From Deltaproteobacteria bacterium (GTDB lineage: Bacteria > Desulfobacterota > DSM-4660 > Desulfatiglandales > B25-G16), in assembly GCA_020349945.1 (NCBI GenBank), contig CP070704.1:1532058-1583650 (forward strand): a stretch of DNA of 51,593 bases. Direction: 5' to 3'. Below the pieces are notes generated by a model, which worked only from the letters and a program-made list of their open reading frames with translations, was not told where the DNA came from and did not search any database. The position numbers and the translations under genes are program-made. Positions 1 through 7,568 of this stretch are shown here, piece after piece (position 1 is the stretch's first letter; each line of letters opens with the position of its first letter).

Positions 1-240
1 AGGATAACCTCCTGAAATACGAGGATAATACTAGATTTAGCTCCCTCCTTAGGTCTGAACTTAGACAGTTCCCCTCTCTCGTTTCATGAGCTGGTGACAC
101 ATCAGGTAGAGCGGTTTTCTACAGCCACGTAAGGCAAACCCTTGCGTGGCTTCTTTATCGGCGTTCCTCGGCCTTGCCCATCCTGTTCCAAAATCAGGGC
201 TCCAGATATCTGGCATCGAAATTGCGTAATCGAAGTTAAT
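1..240 (+). repeat. Sigma-54 promoter/enhancer module, copy 1
   Basis: First of three related non-coding modules (others about 1268-1550 and 4665-4965). It contains a GTCT-N6-AGAC dyad at 53-66, a conserved stretch around 89-120, an 11-bp-arm dyad at 124-150 (arms 124-134 and 140-150, one mismatch, 5-base centre), and a -24/-12 promoter at 211-226. The distance from the second dyad centre to the -24 box is 74 bp here, 74 in copy 2 and 75 in copy 3. The layout is that of an activator-dependent promoter with upstream activator sites, which is inference. The left edge may extend beyond the window. Confidence 0.8.
211..226 (+). promoter_or_regulatory. Sigma-54 (-24/-12) promoter, copy 1
   Basis: TGGCAT at 211-216, five bases, then TTGC at 222-225. 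The GG and GC doublets are 12 bp apart, as RpoN promoters require. It would drive the small gene at 329 and probably the receiver gene at 694. Confidence 0.8.
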
Positions 241-328
241 ATCATCTTCAGTGACATTGAGAGCCTGGAGCGGAATTCCGGGGGCTCCTCTGTTTTAGCG
301 AGGTTGGATTGGAACAGGAGGGATATTC

Positions 329-604
329 ATGGAGCAAGCCCTGATTGTTAATCTGGATAGTGTGGCCTTGAGGTTTACGCCTGACGGTAAGGTTGCAGTT
401 GTTGATGCCATTCAGGCAGTGAGCAACTCGGATTCCCCATACTCCATATGGGAGAACTTGAAGGAGGAACACCCCGAAATTCTTATATATTGTGAGGATT
501 ACTCTTTTCAAGGAGAGAGTCCTGTTACGGTGATTAATAGTAATGGATGGGAAAGAGTTTGGATGTTATTACCGGATTACTTATCGGATCCAGATGTAAT
601 TTGA
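329..604 (+). CDS. Small conserved-looking hypothetical protein
   Basis: A 91-residue acidic soluble protein without signal peptide, membrane segment or cysteine cluster. The start is ATG at 329 behind a good ribosome site (AGGAGGG at 316-322). I do not recognise the family. The middle part (NSDSPYSIWENLKEEHPEIL) is compact and helical in look, reminiscent of small DNA-binding or antirepressor-type domains, but that resemblance is too weak to call. It lies about 90 bp downstream of a sigma-54 promoter and 89 bp before a single-domain response regulator, so the two may be co-expressed and act in the same signalling output. Confidence 0.7.
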   Translation: MEQALIVNLDSVALRFTPDGKVAVVDAIQAVSNSDSPYSIWENLKEEHPEILIYCEDYSFQGESPVTVINSNGWERVWMLLPDYLSDPDVI

Positions 605-693
605 GTGATGTAACACGAGAGGAATATTTCAGATATTTTGATAGTACATGATCAGGCGGAATTCTTAGAAGTGGCTGAATCAAGGAGGATAAT

Positions 694-1053
694 GTGAAGA
701 AGATCTTAATCGTCGATGATGAAAAGAACATTCGGGACATCCTCGCGAAGACGCTTTCTTTTATGGGATATGAGGTAGTTGCCGCCAGCGGCGGTGTTGA
801 AGGATTAAATCTGTTCCTAAAAGGCTCGTTCGATCTTGTCCTGACCGACCTGGAAATGCCTGGTTTGGACGGCTGGACGTTGGCCCTGCGTGTTAAAGGT
901 AAATCCCCCGACACGCCAGTTGTTCTGATCACGGGTTCAGAAAAAGAGGCCGTTATGGAAAAACTAAGCGAGAGTAGCGTTGACTCGGTTGTGTTTAAGC
1001 CATTTGTATTGGAGGATATTCAAGAAACAGTCCAGAAGATGTTACCCACCTGA
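694..1053 (+). CDS. Single-domain response regulator (CheY-like receiver)
   Basis: A 119-residue stand-alone receiver domain. The acidic pocket is D8-D9, the phosphoacceptor is D52 (in LTDLEMPG), and T80 and K102 complete the active site. There is no output domain, so it must act by protein-protein contact or in a phosphorelay. The start is GTG at 694, with AAGGAGG at 682-688 giving ideal spacing. It follows the small gene at 329 and probably belongs to the same sigma-54 transcript. No histidine kinase is in the window. Confidence 0.93.
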   Translation: MKKILIVDDEKNIRDILAKTLSFMGYEVVAASGGVEGLNLFLKGSFDLVLTDLEMPGLDGWTLALRVKGKSPDTPVVLITGSEKEAVMEKLSESSVDSVVFKPFVLEDIQETVQKMLPT

Positions 1054-1267
1054 CCCCTATGGAGGACGACGGTGGAAAGGGAAATGTATCATGGCAAGGC
1101 ATTTTCGGATCTCTTTCACAGAAATACGGAAAAGCCAACCTCCGGTCGCGCAATCTGGGACGTCTATTTCGGGCTTATCCCTCGTTGAATAGTGGCTCTC
1201 TGGATGAGGGGGTCAAGGGTTCCTGGGAGTCCTGGCATTGTCCCCACCGGAACTGTATGTACACAGA

Positions 1268-1550
1268 TAATACATATGAGCCTAAAATAAGACTATAAAA
1301 TAACTATCTGAAATAACTATGAAATATTGAACTTTTGCCCTTTCATTACGTCTCAATTTAGACAGACTCCCCGGTCTTTCGGTTAAAGAGCTGATAACAA
1401 ATGAGGCAAAATGATTTTTTAAGGCCACGCAAGCCGATCCCTTAAGTGGCTATTTTTATTTATTTTTTGGGATCTGACCTTGGTTGCCTAATATCAAGAC
1501 TTGGAATTTCTGGCACCGAAATTGCCAGATTAATTCTAAAAGGCTTCATC
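1268..1550 (+). repeat. Sigma-54 promoter/enhancer module, copy 2
   Basis: Second copy of the module. The GTCT-N6-AGAC dyad is at 1350-1363, the second dyad is at 1424-1450 (8 of 11 arm positions pair), and the promoter is at 1511-1526. An AT-rich lead-in from about 1268 matches the lead-in of copy 3. It stands before the sulfur/Fe-S operon 1574-4015. The stretch 1054-1267 holds no gene I can support; an open frame at 1059-1298 runs into the module and looks spurious. Confidence 0.8.
1511..1526 (+). promoter_or_regulatory. Sigma-54 (-24/-12) promoter, copy 2
   Basis: TGGCAC at 1511-1516, five bases, TTGC at 1522-1525. This is the closest of the four to the RpoN consensus. It is placed to transcribe the NifU remnant, TusA, DsrE, desulfurase homologue and IscU. 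Confidence 0.85.
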
Positions 1551-1573
1551 TTATCAAAAGCAAGGACGACAGA

Positions 1574-1717
1574 GTGTGGAGGTCATCGCCTAACGTAGAT
1601 CTGGGGGATGTAAAGTTGGTGGAGGTCGCTCCGGATGCAGAGGTGAAGGCAACATTGACTGACGCCTGTGGAGGATGGCCAACGGGTTAGATGACCTAGT
1701 AGGCAGATGGTCAAGAA
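1574..1717 (+). pseudogene. Remnant of a NifU C-terminal (Fe-S scaffold) domain
   Basis: The translated frame aligns by eye with the intact NifU domain at 24570-24797. The segment DLGDVKLVEV matches ADGGNVELVDV, and DACGGWPTG matches GACAGCPMS. The second cysteine of the CxxC cluster-binding pair is now Trp (TGG). TAG at 1688-1690 ends the frame, yet it continues with Met-Thr and then two more TAG codons before a GQE-like stretch, where NifU has its conserved MTL/GIE region. The N-terminal helix also seems shifted. This is a decayed first gene of the sulfur operon. Function is presumably lost or taken over by the intact copy. Confidence 0.65.
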
Positions 1718-1733
1718 AAACAATAAATGAGCA

Positions 1734-1982
1734 GTGACTATGGGTTCAGATATTGTCCCAGATGCAGAAGTGGACTGTGTTGGTCTCTATTGCCCGATGC
1801 CGATCGCCCAGACAAAGCAGGAGATAGATAAGCTCGAGGTAGGCCAAGTACTGAAAGTTGAGGCCGATGACCCGGCGGCAGAGGAGGATATCAAGCGGTG
1901 GGCTAAAAGAACTGGACATGAGATTGTGAAACTTGAAAAGGAAGGTACAGTGCTGACCTTTTACATAAGGAAGATGAAATGA
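1734..1982 (+). CDS. tusA: TusA/SirA-family sulfur carrier protein
   Basis: An 82-residue TusA-like protein. The signature CPMP motif is present with the persulfide-carrying cysteine at residue 20 (GLYCPMPI), followed by the usual two-layer alpha/beta pattern. The family passes sulfane sulfur between desulfurases, DsrE-type proteins and thiolation or Fe-S systems in the cytoplasm. The start is GTG at 1734, or ATG at 1740 two codons later; neither has a strong ribosome site. The neighbours DsrE, desulfurase homologue and IscU fit a sulfur-relay operon under the sigma-54 promoter at 1511. Confidence 0.92.
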   Translation: MTMGSDIVPDAEVDCVGLYCPMPIAQTKQEIDKLEVGQVLKVEADDPAAEEDIKRWAKRTGHEIVKLEKEGTVLTFYIRKMK

Positions 1983-2034
1983 GTGAGCTTGGCAGAGTAA
2001 TAACCGCCCCTAAGGCCAAAAGGGAGGATGCATA

Positions 2035-2397
2035 ATGAAAGACGAGAGATTCATATTGTACGTCCAAACAAGTGACGTGCCAGAACGGCAGTATTCACCG
2101 TTGGTATTGGCGCAAACCGCAAAAAACATGGAGCTCAACCCAACCGTATATTATCTTGGTCAGGCGCTGAGGATATTGGTCCCTGGTGAGGCAGAAAAGG
2201 TTAAGTTTGGAACATTCCCCAGCCTTGGAGAGATGATCGATAGGACCCTTGAAATGGGTATTGAGATTCTCGTGTGCGAGGCATCCAAGCAGATGTTAGG
2301 TTGGGAAAAGGTAGACCTGAGACCCGGGGTTAAGATAGTTGGCGCTGCCACACTGAACGATCTGGCGCTAGATGCCGCAGCAACAATGTGGTTTTAG
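2035..2397 (+). CDS. DsrE/DsrF-like sulfur relay protein
   Basis: A 120-residue protein with the DsrE fold pattern: an N-terminal beta strand, a helix 'LAQTAKNMELNP', and a conserved cysteine at residue 81 (ILVCEAS) in the position used for persulfide transfer by this family. The start is ATG at 2035 behind AGGGAGGA. It ends 10 bp before the desulfurase homologue, so the two are co-transcribed and possibly translationally coupled. It probably receives sulfur from, or delivers it to, TusA and the NifS-like protein. The exact donor is unknown. Confidence 0.88.
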   Translation: MKDERFILYVQTSDVPERQYSPLVLAQTAKNMELNPTVYYLGQALRILVPGEAEKVKFGTFPSLGEMIDRTLEMGIEILVCEASKQMLGWEKVDLRPGVKIVGAATLNDLALDAAATMWF

Positions 2398-2407
2398 GGA
2401 TGCAAAG

Positions 2408-3577
2408 GTGAAAAAGATATACTTAGATCATGTATCGTCGAAGCCTATCCATCCAAGGGTATTGGAGTTTGCAAAAGGGTACCTTAAACATGGCTATGGC
2501 AATCCATCCTCACTCTATTCTGTGGGGTTAGAGGCGAAACGTATCCTTGAAGATGCCAGGATAAAGCTTGCAGAGTTGATCAACGGGGAGAATGAGAACA
2601 GTATCATCTTCACTGCTAGCGCCACGGAAGCCAATAACCTGGCTATCAGGGGAACCGCACTGAGGAATGTAAGCAAGGGAAGGGAGGTAGCGGCAAGTAC
2701 TATAGAACACATATCAGTATTGAATCCCATGAAAGAACTTCAGAAAAATGGGTTTACACTCAATCTCATTCCAGTGGATTCAATGGGGGTAGTGGATCTT
2801 GCAAAGCTTGATGAAGTTCTGACGAAGAATACCACGGTAACCTCCATTATGTATGCAAACAATGAGATTGGGACGATAGAACCCATCAGAGAGATAAGCA
2901 CAACAGTTCATGACAAGGGTTTGTATCTGCACGTGGATGCTACGGCTGCCGCTGGATATATACCAATAGATGTCAAGGCGGATGGGATTGATCTGCTGAC
3001 CCTATCCTCCAACGATCTGTATGGTCCGCAGGGTGCCGGGGCACTATACGTAAAACCCGGTATAAAGCTTCAGCCCATACTTCTAGGTGGGGGCCAGGAA
3101 CGAGGGCTGAGGTCCGGGACGGAGAACCTATTCGCTGTTGCAGGCATGGGCGAAGCAGCTCGGATGGCGAAGGACGAAATGGCACAAGAAGCCCGGCGGC
3201 TCAAAGGGATGAGGGATAAATTAATTGAGGAGATAGTAACGATTGAGGGAGCATATTTGACGGGTGATCCTACCCAGCGGCTCCCGCATCATGCAAGTTT
3301 CCGGTTTGAGCATATTGAGGGTGAAAGCATACTACTGAACATGGATATGTACAATATACAGGTATCCACCGGCTCAGCATGCTCTTCGAAGACCTTGGAA
3401 CCATCACACGTACTCTTAGCAATAGGTTTGAAGCATGAAGAAGCTCATGGGTCAATGGTATTGACACTTGGAAGATCAAACAACATGGAGGAGATTCCTA
3501 CAATAGTTAAGGCGGTAAAGGAGACGGTCGAGAGATTGAGGAAACTCTCTCCGCTTTCTAATAAAGGCGTGATGTAA
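2408..3577 (+). CDS. NifS/IscS-family protein lacking the PLP lysine
   Basis: A 389-residue class-V aminotransferase-fold protein close to cysteine desulfurases. Retained features are TEANN (73-77), H101, NNEIG (151-155), the GGGQE/RSGTEN segments and the mobile-loop cysteine C324 in ACSSKTLEPSH. Lost features are the Schiff-base lysine (usual S-G-H-K is S-S-N-D, D203), the ring-stacking glutamine (DATA, A180) and the substrate-carboxylate arginine (usual HGSIRFS is HGSMVLT, V351). An archaeal IscS with the same SSND motif is known from Archaeoglobus fulgidus. It therefore probably does not release sulfur from cysteine with PLP, but may pass persulfide or cluster to the adjacent IscU. GTG at 2408 matches the family N-terminus better than an upstream ATG at 2372. 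Confidence 0.93.
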   Translation: MKKIYLDHVSSKPIHPRVLEFAKGYLKHGYGNPSSLYSVGLEAKRILEDARIKLAELINGENENSIIFTASATEANNLAIRGTALRNVSKGREVAASTIEHISVLNPMKELQKNGFTLNLIPVDSMGVVDLAKLDEVLTKNTTVTSIMYANNEIGTIEPIREISTTVHDKGLYLHVDATAAAGYIPIDVKADGIDLLTLSSNDLYGPQGAGALYVKPGIKLQPILLGGGQERGLRSGTENLFAVAGMGEAARMAKDEMAQEARRLKGMRDKLIEEIVTIEGAYLTGDPTQRLPHHASFRFEHIEGESILLNMDMYNIQVSTGSACSSKTLEPSHVLLAIGLKHEEAHGSMVLTLGRSNNMEEIPTIVKAVKETVERLRKLSPLSNKGVM

Positions 3578-4015
3578 ATGGCTCAGATAGGATACAGCAA
3601 AAAGGTAATGGAACATTTCATGAATCCGAGGAATGTAGGCACAATAAAAGACCCTGATGGATACGGCAAGGTGGGAAATCCTGTCTGCGGAGACCTGATG
3701 GAGATGTTTATCAAGGTAAAAGACGATGTCATCACCGATATGAAGTTTAAGACCTTCGGCTGCGGTTCGGCAATTGCAACAAGCAGTATGGTTACCGAGC
3801 TGGCAAAGGGGATGCATGTGGATGAGGCAATGAAGATAACACGCAATGATGTAGCTTCTGAGCTTGATGGCCTACCCCCACAGAAGATGCACTGCTCTAA
3901 TCTGGCGGCTGATGCACTGCATGAGGCAATTAAAGACTATAAGGGCAAAAAGAAATCCCCAGAAAGGGGCAGCAAACAGCAAAAGGAGGATACGAGAAAA
4001 GACTCAAAGCAATAG
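3578..4015 (+). CDS. iscU: IscU-family Fe-S scaffold with lysine-rich tail
   Basis: A 145-residue U-type scaffold on which [2Fe-2S] or [4Fe-4S] clusters are assembled. The ligand set is complete: C37 (VCGDLM, with D39), C62 (FGCGSA) and H105-C106 (KMHCSN). After about residue 120 there is an extra highly charged Lys/Glu/Arg tail without cysteines, not part of the core fold. The ATG directly follows the stop of the NifS-like gene, so translation is coupled. With that gene it forms a two-gene NifS-IscU system like the one called MIS in recent phylogenomic work (name recalled, not checked). Confidence 0.94.
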   Translation: MAQIGYSKKVMEHFMNPRNVGTIKDPDGYGKVGNPVCGDLMEMFIKVKDDVITDMKFKTFGCGSAIATSSMVTELAKGMHVDEAMKITRNDVASELDGLPPQKMHCSNLAADALHEAIKDYKGKKKSPERGSKQQKEDTRKDSKQ

Positions 4016-4664
4016 AACCGATCGAAACAATGCTCGAGGTTTCGATGGGGCATTTCCCTTTCTATTCGAATTTTGGAGGTTGCGTCCCAGACCGGCGCAG
4101 GGGGGGTTTTGTCCTCCTTTCACCCCCCCCTCCTCCCCCCTTGCAAATGACCTGCGGTGACGATCCTAAAAACATGGTACACATCATATCCGAAGCAAGG
4201 CCTCAGAGACCCAACACTGAGATATGATTAGTCCTGAATAAATTTACAGTCGATTCCCCTAGATATTGGCCTTTCCTTCCGATAACTACGATATCGACTC
4301 AGGTGGCCTTCCAGGCCTTACCTGAGTTGAGGGTGCACAGTCATTCTCTGTAAGAGATAAGGACGGAGTTCGCTGCTTGTCGTATCCATCAGGGTCAACA
4401 GACGAGACAAGGTCAGGGCCATTTTTGAGAACAAGACAGATTTAAATCACACCCAATGGCAATGATACCGGCATCTGGGTAACATAGCGAATCCGTCCAT
4501 GGGACAGTACCTTGCCTCCAGGATCGGAAACCATACAAGGGAACGAGATTATGGAATTATAAGATGATAGCGGTCAGGCTCATCGAGCCGGATGCAGCGT
4601 GTAGGGAATGTCGTGAGGACATGAGACTATAGCATCAGGGAAAAGTCCTTCTAGTCCGCTCGAA
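4016..4664 (+). other. Non-coding stretch with hairpins and G/C homopolymers
   Basis: No supported gene. A G7 tract near 4100 faces a C8 tract near 4122-4130 and could fold into a G:C hairpin downstream of iscU. A strong hairpin lies at 4298-4326 (arms CTCAGGT/ACCTGAG enclosing GGCC/GGCC) without a T tract. Short open frames here look like shadows. A stretch near 4570-4630 reads like a degraded protein in one frame, but I cannot assign it. Confidence 0.5.
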
Positions 4665-4965
4665 AATAATACATACAAGTCCAATACTGTACAACAGAAT
4701 AAGTTGCTGAAATTGACGCATAATACTAAGCTGCACTTTTCGCGTTAGGTCTAAACTTAAACAGTTCTTTTGCCCAAATAATTAGGCTGGTGGTGACAAA
4801 AGGGTCAAAATGATTGTTAAAAGCTTCTTAAGGTAAGCCCTTAAGTTACTTCTTGTAGTAGCATTTTTGGAATTTCACCCTCCCCATGTGACGCCAAAAC
4901 CCGTGATGTCTGGCATTAAAATTGCTCGATTAACCGTAAATACCTTTATCTTATAAGACCAAGGA
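4665..4965 (+). repeat. Sigma-54 promoter/enhancer module, copy 3
   Basis: Third copy. The first dyad is at 4749-4762 (right half degenerate, AAAC), the second at 4823-4849 with a perfect 7-bp inner core (CTTAAGG/CCTTAAG), and the promoter at 4911-4926. Similarity to copy 2 continues downstream of the promoter to about 4965, next to the start of the receiver gene at 4975. Confidence 0.8.
4911..4926 (+). promoter_or_regulatory. Sigma-54 (-24/-12) promoter, copy 3
   Basis: TGGCAT at 4911-4916, five bases, TTGC at 4922-4925. It lies about 50 bp before the response-regulator start at 4975. Confidence 0.78.
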
Positions 4966-4974
4966 TTAGATAGC

Positions 4975-5337
4975 GTGGGGGGAAGGATTCTCATAGTGGA
5001 CCAAGACCCGTTCGGTCGGGACTCTCTTCGAGTCTTACTGGAGAAAAGGGGTCATACGGTGACTGCACTAGAAGATGGTTACCAGATAAGTAATGTGGTT
5101 GAAAGCAAAGACTTTGATGTTATCTTCTTAGATAGCTCCACTGGGGGAATAAGGAATAAAGGTTTATTTGCTAAGATCAAAAGAAAATGCCCCAGATCCC
5201 ATATTATTCTCATGACCTCAAAAAGGGGTAATGGCTTTATCAAAGAGGCCATGGATGCCGGAGTTTATGGATGTATCGATAAGCCCTTTAATCCTGATGA
5301 GGTATTGACCATGGTCCGTCACATCATAAACACCTAG
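4975..5337 (+). CDS. Single-domain response regulator (second CheY-like receiver)
   Basis: A 120-residue stand-alone receiver. D9 and D11 (VDQDPF) form a slightly atypical acidic pocket, since the usual DD pair is split by Gln. D53 (FLDSS) is the phosphoacceptor, and T81 and K103 are present. The start is GTG at 4975; the ribosome site is modest (AAGGA at 4961). It is only distantly similar to the receiver at 694 although both follow copies of the same promoter module, so they may be alternative or additive partners of one signalling pathway. Confidence 0.9.
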   Translation: MGGRILIVDQDPFGRDSLRVLLEKRGHTVTALEDGYQISNVVESKDFDVIFLDSSTGGIRNKGLFAKIKRKCPRSHIILMTSKRGNGFIKEAMDAGVYGCIDKPFNPDEVLTMVRHIINT

Positions 5338-5441
5338 AAATCAAATGATCTTGAGTTCCCAGCGTCTTTTTTCGTGAAAAAGGGCATAGAATTAGAGATA
5401 TAGCTGGGAGCCCGGGATATTAAAAGTATTGGAGCAAGGCG

Positions 5442-6224
5442 ATGAAATGCCCGGGTCAGGACAGGCGTTACTGGAAGCCGGGGGCCATCTTTGAGGCCAA
5501 ATGCCCCAAATGCGGAAATGAAGTGGAGTTTTTTAAGGATGATACAAGCCGTACATGTAAAAAATGCGGTCAGCGTTTTCTGAACCCCGGTATGGATTTT
5601 GGTTGCGCCTCATACTGTCAGTATGCCGAGCAGTGCATCGGGAACCTTCCACCAGAACTCATAGACAGGAGGGAAGACCTACTAAAGAATCGGGTGGCGA
5701 TTGAGATGAAGCGCTATTTTAAGCAGGATTTTAAACGGATTGGCCATGCAACTCTGGTCGCCAGATATGCTGAGCAGATCGGGAAGGCGGAACGAGGCAA
5801 TCTGGCAGTGATTTTAACAGCTGCTTATCTGCACAACATCGGCATCAAAGAAGCCGAGGGGAAACATCAGATTACTGCTGCCAGGCATCAGAAGGAGGAA
5901 GAGCCATCGGTGGCAAGGGGGATACTGACTAGAGTGGGGGCTGGTGAGGAGTTGATTGAGGAGGTATGCGATATCGTCGGGCATCACCATCATCCGAGGC
6001 CAGAAGAGAGTGTCAATTTCAAGGCGGTCCATGATGCGGATAAGTTGGTGAACTTGGAGGAAAAACAGAAGGCTGCCCCAATAGGGCCTGAGAAGTTGGT
6101 CACTATCGTTGAGAGATCCTTTATGACCGAGAGCGGTCGGAGTCTTGCAAAGAGTGTTCTTTTGAGGGGAGGGCAGACTGGAGGAAGCCATGGAAGTCAA
6201 AAGAAAGATCATACAAATCGATGA
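5442..6224 (+). CDS. Zinc-ribbon plus HD-domain protein
   Basis: A 260-residue protein. Residues 21-43 form a zinc ribbon (CPKCG then CKKCG), and cysteines at 55, 59 and 65 may bind a second metal. Residues about 98-205 form an HD-type phosphohydrolase domain with H102, H131, a histidine run after G175 (GHHHHPRP) and HDADK. The eponymous HD pair reads H131-N132, so one metal ligand is changed; activity on nucleotides is therefore doubtful. Its last 35 bases overlap the start of the ferredoxin at 6190, indicating coupling. The substrate is unknown. Confidence 0.85.
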   Translation: MKCPGQDRRYWKPGAIFEAKCPKCGNEVEFFKDDTSRTCKKCGQRFLNPGMDFGCASYCQYAEQCIGNLPPELIDRREDLLKNRVAIEMKRYFKQDFKRIGHATLVARYAEQIGKAERGNLAVILTAAYLHNIGIKEAEGKHQITAARHQKEEEPSVARGILTRVGAGEELIEEVCDIVGHHHHPRPEESVNFKAVHDADKLVNLEEKQKAAPIGPEKLVTIVERSFMTESGRSLAKSVLLRGGQTGGSHGSQKKDHTNR

Positions 6225-6945
6225 AGAGCTCTGCGACGGATGTGGGCACTGCGTGCCCTTGTGCGCCGAAGGAGCCATAGTGATTGTGGATGGAAAGGCC
6301 AGACTGATTGCTGAGAAATACTGTGATGGGCTTGGAGCCTGTCTGGGAGAATGCCCAAATGGGGCGCTCACCATAGTGGAACGTGAAGCTGAGGAATTCG
6401 ATGAGGAGGCTGTGGAAGAATTTCAGCGTTCAAAAGGTCAAGACAAGAGGCCTGAAGAGGCGAGCATGGCCTGCGGATGTCCATCCTCTCAGATAAAATC
6501 CTTTGTTCCACCTGCATCTTGCCAGGAGTCCAATGAACCACCCGTTCAAGCGAGTGCTATTTCGGCGCTCTGCCATTGGCCGGTTCAGATCAGATTGGTG
6601 CCACCAGGTGCACCGTTTCTGAGAGGAGCAGATCTCTTGGTGGCAGCGGACTGCACACCGGTGGCCTATCCGAGTTTCCACCAGGACTTTCTCAAAGGGA
6701 AGGTGGTCATGGTGGGATGTCCGAAATTTGATAACATCCAGGATTATATTCAGAAGTTTGCTGATATCTTTAGTACGGCGGATATCAAGGGCATTACGGT
6801 GGTTGTGATGGAGGTGCCGTGCTGCCAAGGCCTGCCTATTATCGTCGAGAAGGGAATGGAGATGGCAGGCAGGAAAATTCCCACGGAAAAAGTGGTGATC
6901 AGCGCAAGGGGTGAGGTCCTGGGTAGGGAAAAATTAGCTGCATAA
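6190..6945 (+). CDS. 4Fe-4S ferredoxin-like protein with iron-sulfur tail domain
   Basis: A 251-residue cytoplasmic protein. The N-terminus carries two ferredoxin motifs (CDGCGHCVPLC near 15-25 and CDGLGACLGEC near 45-55). A Glu-rich linker with an extra Cys cluster (MACGCPSS) follows. The C-terminal domain has HWPVQ, AADCTP, GCPKFD and EVPCCQG motifs, probably further metal or cofactor ligands. This architecture is widespread in anaerobes next to hybrid-cluster or redox-sensing genes, but its partner is undefined. The ATG at 6190 has GGAGGAAG just upstream, inside the preceding gene. Confidence 0.85.
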   Translation: MEVKRKIIQIDEELCDGCGHCVPLCAEGAIVIVDGKARLIAEKYCDGLGACLGECPNGALTIVEREAEEFDEEAVEEFQRSKGQDKRPEEASMACGCPSSQIKSFVPPASCQESNEPPVQASAISALCHWPVQIRLVPPGAPFLRGADLLVAADCTPVAYPSFHQDFLKGKVVMVGCPKFDNIQDYIQKFADIFSTADIKGITVVVMEVPCCQGLPIIVEKGMEMAGRKIPTEKVVISARGEVLGREKLAA

Positions 6946-6989
6946 CATGGCTCATAAAAGTAGAACGTATGGGCGCTTTATGAGAGTCT

Positions 6990-7388
6990 ATGGCAAGCCG
7001 GAGGATTCATACCGACCTGATGAGTTTGATGCTGACCCATTTGCCCGTTGATCTTACGCTTGTTGATGAGAATGATAGGCTGGCGTATTACTCCCAAGGT
7101 AAGGAGAGGATTTTTCCCAGAAGTCCCGGCATAATCGGAAGAGAAGTACAAAGATGCGACCCCCCTAAAGGTGTTGATGTTGTTAATAAAATTCTAAATG
7201 AGTTTAAGGCTGCAAAGAAGGATATGGCTGAATTCTGGATTCAGGTCGACGGAAAATTAGTCCATATTAGATACCTTGCTTTACGATCTCCGGATGGCTC
7301 CTATAAGGGTTGTTTAGAGGTTAGCCAGGATATTACGGAGATTCGACAACTTGTGGGAGAAAGACGTCTGATGGACTGGGAGCACTAG
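6990..7388 (+). CDS. PAS-domain protein (DUF438 C-terminal type)
   Basis: A 132-residue protein consisting almost wholly of one PAS domain (LPVDLTLVDENDRLAYYS and DGSYKGCLEVSQDIT mark its ends). It matches the PAS part of DUF438 proteins but lacks the preceding helical DUF438 region. It is either a natural stand-alone sensor or a truncated remnant. Start choice is uncertain: ATG at 6990 has little ribosome site, while ATG at 7020 has GGAGG 15 bp upstream. The ligand, possibly haem or flavin, is unknown. Confidence 0.75.
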   Translation: MASRRIHTDLMSLMLTHLPVDLTLVDENDRLAYYSQGKERIFPRSPGIIGREVQRCDPPKGVDVVNKILNEFKAAKKDMAEFWIQVDGKLVHIRYLALRSPDGSYKGCLEVSQDITEIRQLVGERRLMDWEH

Positions 7389-7460
7389 ATTCCAAAATGA
7401 TATTCAGAGGAGGCTGCACACTTCCAGTTAATTCTCTCGCCACCATGCTGTCCACCCTGT

Positions 7461-7568
7461 CAAGGACGCCTGAAGGCAGCTGGCAATCACCATCCTGACA
7501 AGATTGACCCCTTAAATAGCAAAATTATCCATGATGCCGACCGGCTTGCAAATCTAAGGGACGAATAG
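7461..7568 (+). pseudogene. Remnant of an HD-domain protein
   Basis: The frame reads ..AAGNHHPDKIDPLN.. then IIHDADRLANLRDE before TAG at 7566. This parallels GHHHHPRPEE and VHDADKLVNLEEK of the intact HD protein at 5442. Only the C-terminal third of the domain survives, without its start. The rest of 7389-7833 has no gene; a frame ending at TAA 7769-7771 (AKYEGYNPTDVEDVAFRK) looks protein-like but I cannot assign it. Confidence 0.55.

Noticed and set aside
1059-1298. 79-codon open frame after the first receiver gene
   Set aside because: It has no ribosome site, no recognisable domain, and runs into promoter module copy 2.
4030-4227. 65-codon frame downstream of iscU
   Set aside because: It crosses G and C homopolymer runs, has unnatural composition with a proline run, and lacks a ribosome site.
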